Part shown: positions 34,087 through 41,910 of the stretch, piece by piece
Position numbering within the stretch: the stretch's first letter is position 1
How the letters are laid out: every line of letters starts with the position of its first letter
Origin: Chlorobiota bacterium
GTDB lineage: Bacteria; Bacteroidota; Ignavibacteria; OLB7
Reading direction: 5' to 3'
DNA length: 41,910 nt
NCBI GenBank assembly: GCA_021296135.1
Contig: JAGWAZ010000036.1
Span: 1-41,910 of the forward strand
The notes under the pieces: generated by a model
What the model saw: the letters and a program-made list of their open reading frames with translations, nothing else
Databases searched by the model: none
Told to the model about the DNA's origin: nothing
Made by a program: the position numbers and the translations under genes

Positions 34087-35388
34087 TCAGTCCTGCTCGT
34101 CGTCTGTTAACTCTATTTCATTCTTGATCTTGATCTGCATTCCATCCTCCAACTCCTTACTGATAGCCTTGTAGCTTCCGCTCACCACAATATCTCTTTC
34201 TGCCAGACCACTGGTGATCTCTATGTATTGATCATCTCTCAAACCGGTTGTAATCTCTTGCTGCAAAACACTATCCCCATCTACAAGGAAGAGAACCGTT
34301 TTTGGTTTCAGAGCGCTCTTCTCCCGCTCAAGTCGAAGATCTTGCACCTCCTCATCTTTAACTTCTTCATCCAACTTCTCTTCTCGTATCGTCACTGCCT
34401 GGATCGGTACAGAGATAACATTTGTCTTGCTCTGGGTAGTGATAATGCCCGTTGCACTCATGCCTGGTCGGAAGCGAGTATCGGGATCGAGGAAACGTAA
34501 CCTTACTTCAAAATTGATCAATTGATCCTGCGTTCCCATTCCCGACTGTTTCGGTGAGTTGGCTATCCGGCTGACCAGGGCACGAAAGGTTTCGTTTGGC
34601 AGAGCATCGACTTCTACCTCAGCCTCATCTCCGATATCGATGCCAACGACATCAGTCTCAACAACATCTACAACGGCCTCGATCACTGACAGATCGGCAA
34701 TGGTCATTATCTCAGTACCCGTCATTTGGATAGCGCCAACAACCTTTTCACCTTCCTTCACGTTCAATCGAGTGACAACACCGGAAATGGGAGCGATAAT
34801 CGTCGTCTTCTTTACTGATTCCTGGACCTGTCGATAATTGGCCTGAGATTGTCTTACTTGATACTCAGCCGCTTCCAACTGAGCTTCGTTAATCTTCACC
34901 TGCAACTCTGCGGTCTCTATTTCCTGATCGGTGATGAGTTTCTTCTCATGCAATTTCTTCAGTCGCTCGTATTCGCTTTGCGCTTTCAACAGACTTGCAC
35001 TGGCAGAGGAGACCTGCGATTTTGCCGAGAGTATCTGAGCGTTCACCTGTTCCCTCTGGGCAACGATTGACTCAGGATTGATGCGCACCAGGACTTTCCC
35101 CTTGCTGACCCGATCTCCTTCTTCCACTGCAAGGTAGACGATCTCACCACTCACTTCTGAAGAGATTACAATCTGTGTTTCCGGCTCAACGACTCCGGGA
35201 GCAATCACTGTCTCCGTAATCGTTCTAAGACTTGCCTCTGCTACTTCAACAGGGAAACCTTCTTCCTCTCCTCCTCCAAGAGCCATTATCAACCCAACAA
35301 TGACCACAAGCCCAAGAAGAATCAACATCAGGATCAAACCGCTACGTCTCTTCCGTTTTGCAGGTCTGGATCGTTCTTTTGTTGCCAT
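34087..35388 (-). CDS. HlyD/MacA-type periplasmic adaptor protein
   Basis: Starting at ATG 35388 gives 433 residues: a basic N-terminus ([17 protein letters not shown]), one membrane anchor ([20 protein letters not shown]), then barrel-sandwich/lipoyl parts, a long alpha-hairpin (about 100-195, with repeated [16 protein letters not shown]-type coiled coil) and beta-barrel. [18 protein letters not shown] is the classic second lipoyl motif. Adaptors bridge MacB-type permeases and TolC. The upstream nine codons from a TTG look less likely as the start. It is followed 2 nt later by the ATPase gene and preceded by the TolC-family gene. Confidence 0.92.
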   Translation of the reverse strand: MATKERSRPAKRKRRSGLILMLILLGLVVIVGLIMALGGGEEEGFPVEVAEASLRTITETVIAPGVVEPETQIVISSEVSGEIVYLAVEEGDRVSKGKVLVRINPESIVAQREQVNAQILSAKSQVSSASASLLKAQSEYERLKKLHEKKLITDQEIETAELQVKINEAQLEAAEYQVRQSQANYRQVQESVKKTTIIAPISGVVTRLNVKEGEKVVGAIQMTGTEIMTIADLSVIEAVVDVVETDVVGIDIGDEAEVEVDALPNETFRALVSRIANSPKQSGMGTQDQLINFEVRLRFLDPDTRFRPGMSATGIITTQSKTNVISVPIQAVTIREEKLDEEVKDEEVQDLRLEREKSALKPKTVLFLVDGDSVLQQEITTGLRDDQYIEITSGLAERDIVVSGSYKAISKELEDGMQIKIKNEIELTDDEQD

Positions 35389-35450
35389 GAAAGCATCAAT
35401 AGTTAAAATGTGCAATTCAACGATATAATAGTGTCAGCAAAACGTGAGTG

Positions 35451-36785
35451 TTACTGACCAGAGAGATATTCTATTTCATACAGGGCCATGCGATAGTTAA
35501 AGAGCGTATCGATCTGGTTTATTCTTGCCTTGAAAAACTGGGTGTTGGCGGTCAGATAGTCCGAATAATTTTCCAGGCCTACCTTGAATCTCTCATCACT
35601 TACCAACCGACTCTGTCGTGCCGACTTAACGACTTTTTCGGCCGCGCTAAGTGCTCGCTCAGCACCCTCGAGTCGAGCAAAAGCCTGTTGAAGTTCTGAA
35701 CGGGCTTGCAATTCAAGACGACGAAGCTCAATCTGGGCATTGGCATACTCGTTCTCGGCAAGTTGAACGCGTTCATCAGTCCTGAAACCTTCAAAGAGTG
35801 GATACTGCAGATTCAGGCTAAGCGTTCCATCCGAACTATTGATCCCGCCTGATCTGTTCCATCCCCAGCCAAGTGTTGCTGAAACTGTTGGATAGTATCC
35901 TGCTTTAGCAGCCTTAAGGCTGGCTTCGGCAGCTTCAACAGTAGCTCTGGAAGCCACGATATCGCTCCTGCTTTGCAATTGTCTTTCAAAAAGGTCCTCA
36001 AAAGAACCGAGAGCTATCTTTCGACGCACCATTTCGGTTGAATCTATTGTTTCCAACAGGCCGTCAGGAGATACTTCAAAGACATGGACTGGATCGACGT
36101 TCATCAGATTGCTCAAAGAGGTTCGTGCTACCAGATAGTCAGTTCGAGCCTGCTCTAACATAAGCTCGGCATTAGCCACTTCGACCTCTTGAGCATATTG
36201 TGTCGCGATTACCGCAACCGCTCCCTCTACAAGACCTTCAATTCTCAGAAGCTGCTCCTGTGCGGTCTGTAACTCGACTTCGCGGAGATCGACTATCTGT
36301 CTGGCACGCAAGGCGTTCAGGAACCTGTGTCGTACCTGCCATACGACCTGTCGTTTTGCAAAGGTTACCCCCAACTCAGCAGCAGCATAACTATATTGAG
36401 CAGCATTATACGTAGCAGTTCTTCCAAAGCCGTCAAAGAGAAGTATTGAAGCGTTAGCTCCTGCACGGTAGAAATCATCAGGTCGATTTGCTTCTATAGG
36501 CGTCCCTTCAATAACAACACTCCCCTGCGCAATGTATCGTGTATAGCCACCAGAAAGATTAATTGTCGGAAGAAACGTGCCGAAAGCGGATGTCACACGA
36601 GCTTCAGAAGAGCTTACGGAAAGAACGGCTTGTGTAATGCTTGTGTTACGCTCAAGTGCAAGTTCCACAGCATCATGAATCTTTAGTACCACCGGGGGTT
36701 TAACATCAGTTCTCTGCGCAAAGCCTTCCGGCGCTATTATGAAGAAGAGAACCAAAGCAGATATGGAAGCATGGATCAATTTCAT
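35451..36785 (-). CDS. TolC-family outer-membrane efflux protein
   Basis: A 444-residue outer-membrane factor: signal peptide (MKLIHASISALVLFFIIAPE, cleaved after GFAQ), then two homologous halves of long helical hairpins and strands typical of OEP/TolC (AVELALERNTSI; GGYTRYI; ELQTAQEQLLRIEGLVEGA; SLNLQYPLFEGFRTDERV). Trimeric TolC proteins form the exit duct across outer membrane and periplasm. It is the first gene of the five-gene export operon on the minus strand; its promoter must lie in the repeat-containing gap at 36786-36975. Confidence 0.93.
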   Translation of the reverse strand: MKLIHASISALVLFFIIAPEGFAQRTDVKPPVVLKIHDAVELALERNTSITQAVLSVSSSEARVTSAFGTFLPTINLSGGYTRYIAQGSVVIEGTPIEANRPDDFYRAGANASILLFDGFGRTATYNAAQYSYAAAELGVTFAKRQVVWQVRHRFLNALRARQIVDLREVELQTAQEQLLRIEGLVEGAVAVIATQYAQEVEVANAELMLEQARTDYLVARTSLSNLMNVDPVHVFEVSPDGLLETIDSTEMVRRKIALGSFEDLFERQLQSRSDIVASRATVEAAEASLKAAKAGYYPTVSATLGWGWNRSGGINSSDGTLSLNLQYPLFEGFRTDERVQLAENEYANAQIELRRLELQARSELQQAFARLEGAERALSAAEKVVKSARQSRLVSDERFKVGLENYSDYLTANTQFFKARINQIDTLFNYRMALYEIEYLSGQ

Positions 36786-36861
36786 GGTTGAAGCACTACG
36801 GTAGTCATTGATTCAGGTTACAGTTTTCAAATCAAAAGTCTGAAGCCTATGAGTCTTTCAG

Positions 36862-36896
36862 CTCAACTCATGACTCTCAACTCTTCGACTCTCAAC
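36862..36896. repeat. Dispersed repeat related to the 21427 tandem array
   Basis: On the minus strand this block reads GTTGAGAGTCGAAGAGT, then TGAGAGTCATGAGT, sharing GAGTCGAAGAGT and AGTCATGAGT with the array at 21427-21486. It lies in the gap between the terminator of the E1 gene and the TolC-family gene. Confidence 0.7.
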
Positions 36897-36911
36897 TTAC
36901 TATGTACAAAA

Positions 36912-36941
36912 AGACCCGAAGGATATCACTCATTCGGGTCT
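36912..36941 (-). terminator. Rho-independent terminator after the fused E1 gene
   Basis: AGACCCGAA (36912-36920) and TTCGGGTCT (36933-36941) form a perfect 9-bp stem with a 12-nt loop. On the minus strand the hairpin is followed by TTTTTG, as expected of a terminator for the gene ending at 36976. Confidence 0.85.
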
Positions 36942-36975
36942 CTTGATCAAACTCTATATTCAGTATACGGAATAA

Positions 36976-39114
36976 TCAGTACTGACTCAAGGCAAACGCT
37001 TTTTCAAAGATTTGGTCAGCATTAATAAGGATGGCCTTCTCAAGTACTGGCGAGAATCCAATCGGTGTGTTCTTGCTGCCAATACGCATCACAGGGGCAT
37101 CAAGCCATTGGAAACATTCTTCGGTGATAATTGATGCAACTTCACCGCCGATGCCACCAAGCAGATGATCTTCGTGGGCGACAAGAACACGATTGGTCTT
37201 TTTAGCAGCTTCACAAATAGCCTCTTCGTCAATCGGTTTGATCGATCTCAAATCGAGTACCGCTGCATCCAACCCCTTCTGCTCTGCAAGTCGTTTGGCA
37301 GCTTGCAACGCAAAGTGTGTGGCATTGCCATACGTAATAATTGTCATATCGTTTCCTTCACGACGATACCTGGCCTTGCCAAACGGTATTTCATACTCCC
37401 CTGGGACGTTGATCTTTGCCCACGGATGATTATAGAGAAACTTTGGCTCAAGGAACATTGCCATACCACGCGATCGGATACAGGTTCGCAACAGGCCTGC
37501 GGCATCGTCTGCAAATGACGGATAAACGATTCGCATTCCAGGAAGGGTCTGCAGCGTTGCCTCGATTGTCTGTGAGTGATAGAGGCCACCAGTGATATAG
37601 CCTCCGGAAGCGAGGCGGATCGTCACATTTGGCGAGAACTGGCCTTTTGTCCGCCAATACTCGTGTCCCATCTCAACGGTCTGCTCCATCGCAGGCCAGA
37701 AGTAGTCGGCAAACTCCGCCCCCTCAATCACAACACGAATCTTTTCATCGAACCGGCTCATTCCGTTGGCCGATCCAACAATATAGTCTTCAGCAATCGG
37801 TGAGTTATGAACACGATCCCATCCGAACTCCGGCTGCATCCCCTTGGAGACATTGAATATGCCGCCCTTCTCTTTGGTCGCCATATCCTGTCCCCACATG
37901 AACGTGTCAGGATTCGCCCTGAACTCCTCCTTCAACGTTGTGTTGATTGCCTGGAGCATGGACATCACCTCACCCTCGTTTGAGGGATTCTCAATCGCCT
38001 GATATGGTTCAGCTATCAGGTAATCGGTATAGCTCTCGGGCAATGGATCAGGCATTGCTTCAGCCTGATCGGCAGCATTCAGCATCTCTTCGCGATTCTT
38101 CTCCTCAATAGCCTTCAGATCCTCATCCGTGGCAATCTTCTCACTGATTAACAGAGCACGCAACTTCTCGACCGGGTCCTCAGCCTTAACCGCTTCAAGC
38201 TCTTCTTCCGAACGATAGAGTTCGTGGCGATCGGAGTTTGAGTGAGATCCGATTCGTACACAGTCGGCATGAACCATTGCAGCCCCCTCACCCGACTTTA
38301 CGTATGCAATTGCCTCCTGCATTGCATTCCACGAATCTATAACGTCAGTCCCATCACAGTTGATAATCTTCAGGTTACTGAAACCTCGGAAGTTGTCGCT
38401 GACGCGCGGGTTAGCATTGACCTCTTCGATTGGTACTGATATACCATACTTGTTATTCTGAAGCACAAAAATGACCGGGTACTTTCCGGTAGTGGCTCCG
38501 TTAACAGCCTCGTAGAAATATCCTTCAGCCGTTGCCGACTCCCCGTATGAGCAAAAAACAACTGCATCGGCGTCATAATACTTCACTGCCTTTGCAAGCC
38601 CGACAGCTTGAGGAGCCTGGTTACCTGTACAGCTCGAAACGTTCTGGATGTTGATTTCCGGTTTAGCAAAGTGATGCGACATATGCCTGCCACCACCGGC
38701 AACATCGGCATCTTTAGACAGGCCGTTAAGAATGATCTCATAAGGAGAGATACCGGCAGCAAGAGATGTCATCAGGTCTCTGTAATACGGGAAGAGATAA
38801 TCCTGACCTTGCCTGAAGGAATGGCCAAGAGCAAATTGGATCCCCTCATGGCCGGCACATGGGGCGTGATAACTCCATCCCTTTGCCTGCTTCAGATAGT
38901 TTGCAGCCTTTACATCGAGCAAACGCCCTAAGTGTATTTGCGTATACCATTCAAGTAACGTTCCATTATCAGGTCGGTTCTTCGATTGTGATGTCGCACT
39001 CTTCCCCCTTGGAGTTGATGCTCTTTTGGTAGCCGTGGCTCTATTAGTATCGATCTTTTTTGTTGATGAAGCCCGTTTTCTTGTGCTTTCTGTCACAGGT
39101 TTCTTTTCACTCAT
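36976..39114 (-). CDS. 2-oxoacid dehydrogenase E1 component, fused alpha and beta subunits
   Basis: From ATG 39114 the protein has 712 residues. It decarboxylates a 2-oxoacid (branched-chain or pyruvate) with thiamine diphosphate and passes the acyl group to E2. The alpha part contains APCAGHEGIQFALGHS, GGGRHMSHHF, and the TPP motif GESATAEG ... LQNNKYG, where GES replaces the usual GDG. The beta part begins near residue 390 with FMWGQDMATKEKGG and has SPIAEDYIVGSANG and VAHEDHLLGGIGGEVAS. Such alpha-beta fusions are common in Bacteroidota. The first about 45 residues are a Lys/Arg/Ser/Thr-rich tail, unusual for E1. The longer start at 39183 adds residues with no support. A terminator follows; no E2 or E3 gene is next to it. 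Confidence 0.93.
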   Translation of the reverse strand: MSEKKPVTESTRKRASSTKKIDTNRATATKRASTPRGKSATSQSKNRPDNGTLLEWYTQIHLGRLLDVKAANYLKQAKGWSYHAPCAGHEGIQFALGHSFRQGQDYLFPYYRDLMTSLAAGISPYEIILNGLSKDADVAGGGRHMSHHFAKPEINIQNVSSCTGNQAPQAVGLAKAVKYYDADAVVFCSYGESATAEGYFYEAVNGATTGKYPVIFVLQNNKYGISVPIEEVNANPRVSDNFRGFSNLKIINCDGTDVIDSWNAMQEAIAYVKSGEGAAMVHADCVRIGSHSNSDRHELYRSEEELEAVKAEDPVEKLRALLISEKIATDEDLKAIEEKNREEMLNAADQAEAMPDPLPESYTDYLIAEPYQAIENPSNEGEVMSMLQAINTTLKEEFRANPDTFMWGQDMATKEKGGIFNVSKGMQPEFGWDRVHNSPIAEDYIVGSANGMSRFDEKIRVVIEGAEFADYFWPAMEQTVEMGHEYWRTKGQFSPNVTIRLASGGYITGGLYHSQTIEATLQTLPGMRIVYPSFADDAAGLLRTCIRSRGMAMFLEPKFLYNHPWAKINVPGEYEIPFGKARYRREGNDMTIITYGNATHFALQAAKRLAEQKGLDAAVLDLRSIKPIDEEAICEAAKKTNRVLVAHEDHLLGGIGGEVASIITEECFQWLDAPVMRIGSKNTPIGFSPVLEKAILINADQIFEKAFALSQY

Positions 39115-39287
39115 AACTATACCGAGTTGAACAATATCTGGTGACACTTGTGCCTTCATGGAAAGAAGTGATAGCTCAACCACTGCATTTAAGCAGGGAG
39201 GCGATCAGATAATTCTGTAGATTTATGGCAGCCGGTGGCTCTACTAACGTCGCATAACCAAGCTACACATTCTCAAGGACAAAGCCA

Positions 39288-41390
39288 TTGATCTCATGTA
39301 TCGGATATAGACGATTTCTTTTCTCACTCGCATCCCTGGCAACAACTTTGTTGCTGTTATCAAGTTCGGTATCTGCTCAAGAACAACAGTTCTACAGGTT
39401 GTGGTTGACTGACAAAGGAACGCCTGAACGTACTCTTCTGCCATCTGATCCATGGTATGACCTCGCAACGGAACATCTGAGCGAGCGAGCCTTAAGGCGT
39501 AGAGCTAAAGTGTTACCGCAGGATAGTCTGATCTCTACGCGTGATCTGCCAATCTTTTCTGAATATCGTCAGGCTATACTTGATCTGGGTGCTGAAATTC
39601 GCCAGTCATCGCGATGGTTCAATACCTTGATGGTCTACACCGATTCTCTAACACACGAAACACTGAAGTCGTTGCCATTTGTCGATTCTGTTTCATCAAT
39701 GGGGTCATCGAAGAAGATCGAAGCGCCCTTCGAGAAAAGGACTCTTCCCCGGGTAGTTGGTAGATCGGAGACCACAGCAATTGACTTTCAGGCCGGGGGG
39801 TGTATCACAGCACAATATGGATTTGCAGATCGCCACAATCGTGAGGTGCGATTCGATGCGGCTCACAGCGTTGGGATCGCTGGTGAGGGTGTGCTGATTG
39901 GTATACTTGATGCCGGGTTCGACTGGCGATCTCACGAAGTCCTGAAGAACGCCCACGTCGTTGCCGAATATGACTTTGTGAACAACGATAGCAACACATT
40001 CGATGAACCAGATCAGGCCACATCAGAAGCTCATGGAACTTATGTGATGAGTCTCATAGCCGGATATTTACCGGGCGATTTCATCGGTGGCGCACCGCGC
40101 TCTTCGTTTGCGCTGGCAAAGACGGAAGATGTAAGTAGTGAGCGACACATTGAAGAGGATAACTTCGTGGCAGGGCTTGAATGGCTCGAATCGCTCGGAG
40201 TCGATGTTACGAACACTTCACTCGGCTATACAACGTTCGATCCTCCTGAAACATCCCATTCTCTCGAAAGCGATCTCGATGGTAAGACCGCTTTCGGTTC
40301 ACGCGGTGTAAACTACGTTACCAGGCTCGGAATGGTCTGTGTCGTTTCGGCCGGCAATGATTTCACCACGTTTAGATATGTCGGCGTCCCCGGAGAAGCC
40401 GATTCAGCCATTGCAGTAGCTGCTCTCGATACTGCCGGTCAGATTGCTCCTTTCAGCAGCAGAGGTTCAAGTATGAGCACAAGGCTGAAGCCGGATATAG
40501 CGGCACCCGGCACAATCATATACGGCGCCCAGTCTTCAGCACCAAATGCAATTGCACCAAGTCGGGGAACATCTTCAGCGGCACCGATAGTAACCTCACT
40601 TGTAGCTCTTCTTATCTCGTCGAATCCTGATTTGCGACCATGGGAAGTTCGCCAGATTCTCTACGAGTCTTCAGGTTCAGCAGAACATCCCGATACGGCT
40701 GTCGGATATGGCATGGTTAATACCGATAGAGCGCTTTCAGGACTCTCTGGGCTTAGAACAATTACCGGCGAACCAAAACTCCTCACACATAACGGCTCTA
40801 TCTCCGTAGTTGTTTGGATTATCTCCGACGAACCAGACCAGGTCAACGTCTGGAATCAACATATCACAACTCATAGCCTGACGGTGAGAGTAACGAACAG
40901 TAGAACGGGAATCTCGACCAGTTCTGAAGCCCCTCAGCCGGAACTTGGTCTTGCTCGCTGGTTGATTCCGGATGGGGCCGTGGAGCTTGGAATTCTTCCG
41001 GGAGATAGTCTTGCCGTTGAAATCGTTGAATCAGAGAACTCCAAACCTGTGCGGAAGACCATTCTCATAGCTACTGATGCCCTGGTGCTACCTGTGTCTA
41101 CCCTTTGCCAAGACGTCCCCATTCCGGCTACCTCACTGGTAACAGCGCGCCCCAACCCTTTCTATGATGCCACGCGCATAGAGTTTGCTCTCGATCGTGA
41201 GGCGCTCATCTCGCTTGATATTTTCTCAGTCCTCGGCGAACACGTCCTGACACTGGTTCGCGATGATATGCGCTCTCCCGGCTTCTACTCTGAACTACTG
41301 CTTCCAAACAATCTTCCTTCCGGCGCATATTATTACCGCTTGAGAGTCGATGATGATGTATTCTATGAGAAAATGATTCGACTGCTATAA
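39288..41390 (+). CDS. Secreted subtilisin-like serine protease with T9SS sorting domain
   Basis: A 700-residue S8 peptidase. A signal peptide (FLFSLASLATTLLLLSSSVS, cleaved near SAQ) is followed by a propeptide-like region of about 140 residues. The catalytic triad is D in GILDAGFDW (about 206), H in SEAHGTYVMSLIAG (about 250) and S in GTSSAAPIV (about 430), with the oxyanion asparagine in VVSAGNDF. The C-terminal about 80 residues match a type A T9SS domain: ARPNPFYDATRIEFAL, LDIFSVLGEHV, SGAYYYRLRVDD and KMIRLL. The protein is thus expected to cross the outer membrane by type IX secretion and have the tail removed. The start is TTG with AAGGAC upstream. It diverges from the E1 gene. Confidence 0.93.
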   Translation: MISCIGYRRFLFSLASLATTLLLLSSSVSAQEQQFYRLWLTDKGTPERTLLPSDPWYDLATEHLSERALRRRAKVLPQDSLISTRDLPIFSEYRQAILDLGAEIRQSSRWFNTLMVYTDSLTHETLKSLPFVDSVSSMGSSKKIEAPFEKRTLPRVVGRSETTAIDFQAGGCITAQYGFADRHNREVRFDAAHSVGIAGEGVLIGILDAGFDWRSHEVLKNAHVVAEYDFVNNDSNTFDEPDQATSEAHGTYVMSLIAGYLPGDFIGGAPRSSFALAKTEDVSSERHIEEDNFVAGLEWLESLGVDVTNTSLGYTTFDPPETSHSLESDLDGKTAFGSRGVNYVTRLGMVCVVSAGNDFTTFRYVGVPGEADSAIAVAALDTAGQIAPFSSRGSSMSTRLKPDIAAPGTIIYGAQSSAPNAIAPSRGTSSAAPIVTSLVALLISSNPDLRPWEVRQILYESSGSAEHPDTAVGYGMVNTDRALSGLSGLRTITGEPKLLTHNGSISVVVWIISDEPDQVNVWNQHITTHSLTVRVTNSRTGISTSSEAPQPELGLARWLIPDGAVELGILPGDSLAVEIVESENSKPVRKTILIATDALVLPVSTLCQDVPIPATSLVTARPNPFYDATRIEFALDREALISLDIFSVLGEHVLTLVRDDMRSPGFYSELLLPNNLPSGAYYYRLRVDDDVFYEKMIRLL

Positions 41391-41448
41391 CCACTGTTTG
41401 TACTCTATTTGCGCTCTACCTATTCCACTGCGGCCGATAGTGTGTCCT

Positions 41449-41829
41449 CTACCTCCAACAGCCCGTTGAAAAACGCGGTGTTGTGCAAAATGTATCATGT
41501 AGTTTGCCCGATAGGACGGCACCGATCTTCAACCTCCATTTGCAAGGAAACGTCCAGAAAGCACCCTGACCTTTGATAAAGAAATCCAAAACCGATTTCA
41601 GCCCCTTAGTAAAGGCGCAAAAGGACGATAGCAGGCCATCGAGAACCCTCGGAGTCCCCGCGCCGGTGATCTTGCGCATCACCGGCTCGAGGGCGTTTCG
41701 ATCTCTTCGGCCCCGGCCAACCCCTGCAGGTAATCGTTGTAGCCTTCACCGGTATCCCGACGAACGATGCTGCGCAGGGCGGCGTTCGCCTCCAGCCTCG
41801 TGGTATCGACCCCCAACGTCTTCCCCTTG
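41449..41829 (-). pseudogene. Internally deleted IS1182-type transposase
   Basis: Two pieces of an IS1182/IS5-like DDE transposase lie in different frames. The first (41829 to about 41682) reads GKTLGVDTTRLEANAALRSI then VRRDTGEGYNDYLQGLA and IETPS, and stops at 41679. The second (from 41679) starts MRKITGAGTPRVLDGLL, which matches the family's C-terminal region. Most of the catalytic middle is missing. An exact 8-bp inverted repeat, CCGGTGAT/ATCACCGG (41663-41670/41678-41685), sits at the junction. GTTTTTCAACGGGCTGTT (minus strand, about 41460-41475) resembles an insertion-sequence end. The segment 41830-41910 is unassigned. Confidence 0.7.
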
Positions 41830-41910
41830 AGAACCCACATTCAAGTCTGAAGTGCAACAGGTGGAGGAGCTTTACCACAATATACTTCCCAGGGTCTCTT
41901 CCACCCCAGA

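Noticed and set aside
1-41910. CRISPR arrays, rRNA genes and tRNA genes
   Set aside because: The tandem repeats seen are short, contiguous and lack spacers; no rRNA signature or cloverleaf sequence was recognised.

Overview
The window looks like a chromosomal segment of an uncultured or little-studied member of the Bacteroidota/Chlorobiota (FCB) lineage, possibly Ignavibacteria- or Kapabacteria-like. The reasons are a secreted subtilase ending in a type IX secretion (T9SS) type A sorting domain, an alpha/beta-fused 2-oxoacid dehydrogenase E1, a TolC-HlyD-MacB-like export operon with two separate permeases, and many lipoproteins and outer-membrane proteins. The taxonomic placement is inference; there is no rRNA in the window and I see no tRNA.

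Region 1 (1-14063) is an accessory defence island, with every gene on the minus strand. In transcription order it holds: a 1250-residue protein with an apparent PD-(D/E)XK nuclease at its N-terminus (14063-10311); a scrap of a TaqI/Eco57I-type specificity domain (10330-10106); a Schlafen/AlbA-type ATP-binding protein (10076-8838) separated by 2 nt from a ParA-type ATPase (8835-7819); an internally deleted IS1595-family transposase (7822-7204); a phospholipase-D/SNF2-type helicase (7175-3885); a palindromic intergenic repeat; and an Eco57I-type adenine methylase (3639-55) followed by another short repeat. The methylase and helicase make a plausible restriction-modification-like pair. They recall the DrmMI/DrmD half of class 1 DISARM, but I see no drmA, drmB or drmC. 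The nuclease-like giant and the AlbA-ParA pair do not match a system I can name and are the best candidates for something undescribed.

Region 2 (14266-39183) is ordinary chromosome. A lipoprotein and an outer-membrane barrel gene form a tightly coupled pair, divergent from dnaE and an aspartate aminotransferase gene. Then come an MCE/MlaD-type protein next to a doubly frameshifted M15-like peptidase, ssb, an unknown four-helix membrane protein, a phoH-cdaA-pcm-miaA cluster (RNA metabolism, cyclic di-AMP synthesis, protein repair, tRNA modification), and a LysM protein with a coiled-coil lipoprotein. A five-gene tripartite efflux operon (TolC, adaptor, ATPase, two permeases) follows, then the fused E1 dehydrogenase gene.

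Region 3 (39288-41910) holds the T9SS-targeted subtilase and a degenerate, internally deleted IS1182-type transposase at the right edge. Short tandem and dispersed repeats occupy several intergenic gaps. Two transposase scraps, a methylase scrap and a double-frameshift gene show repeated gain and decay. No gene-free stretch exceeds about 300 bases.
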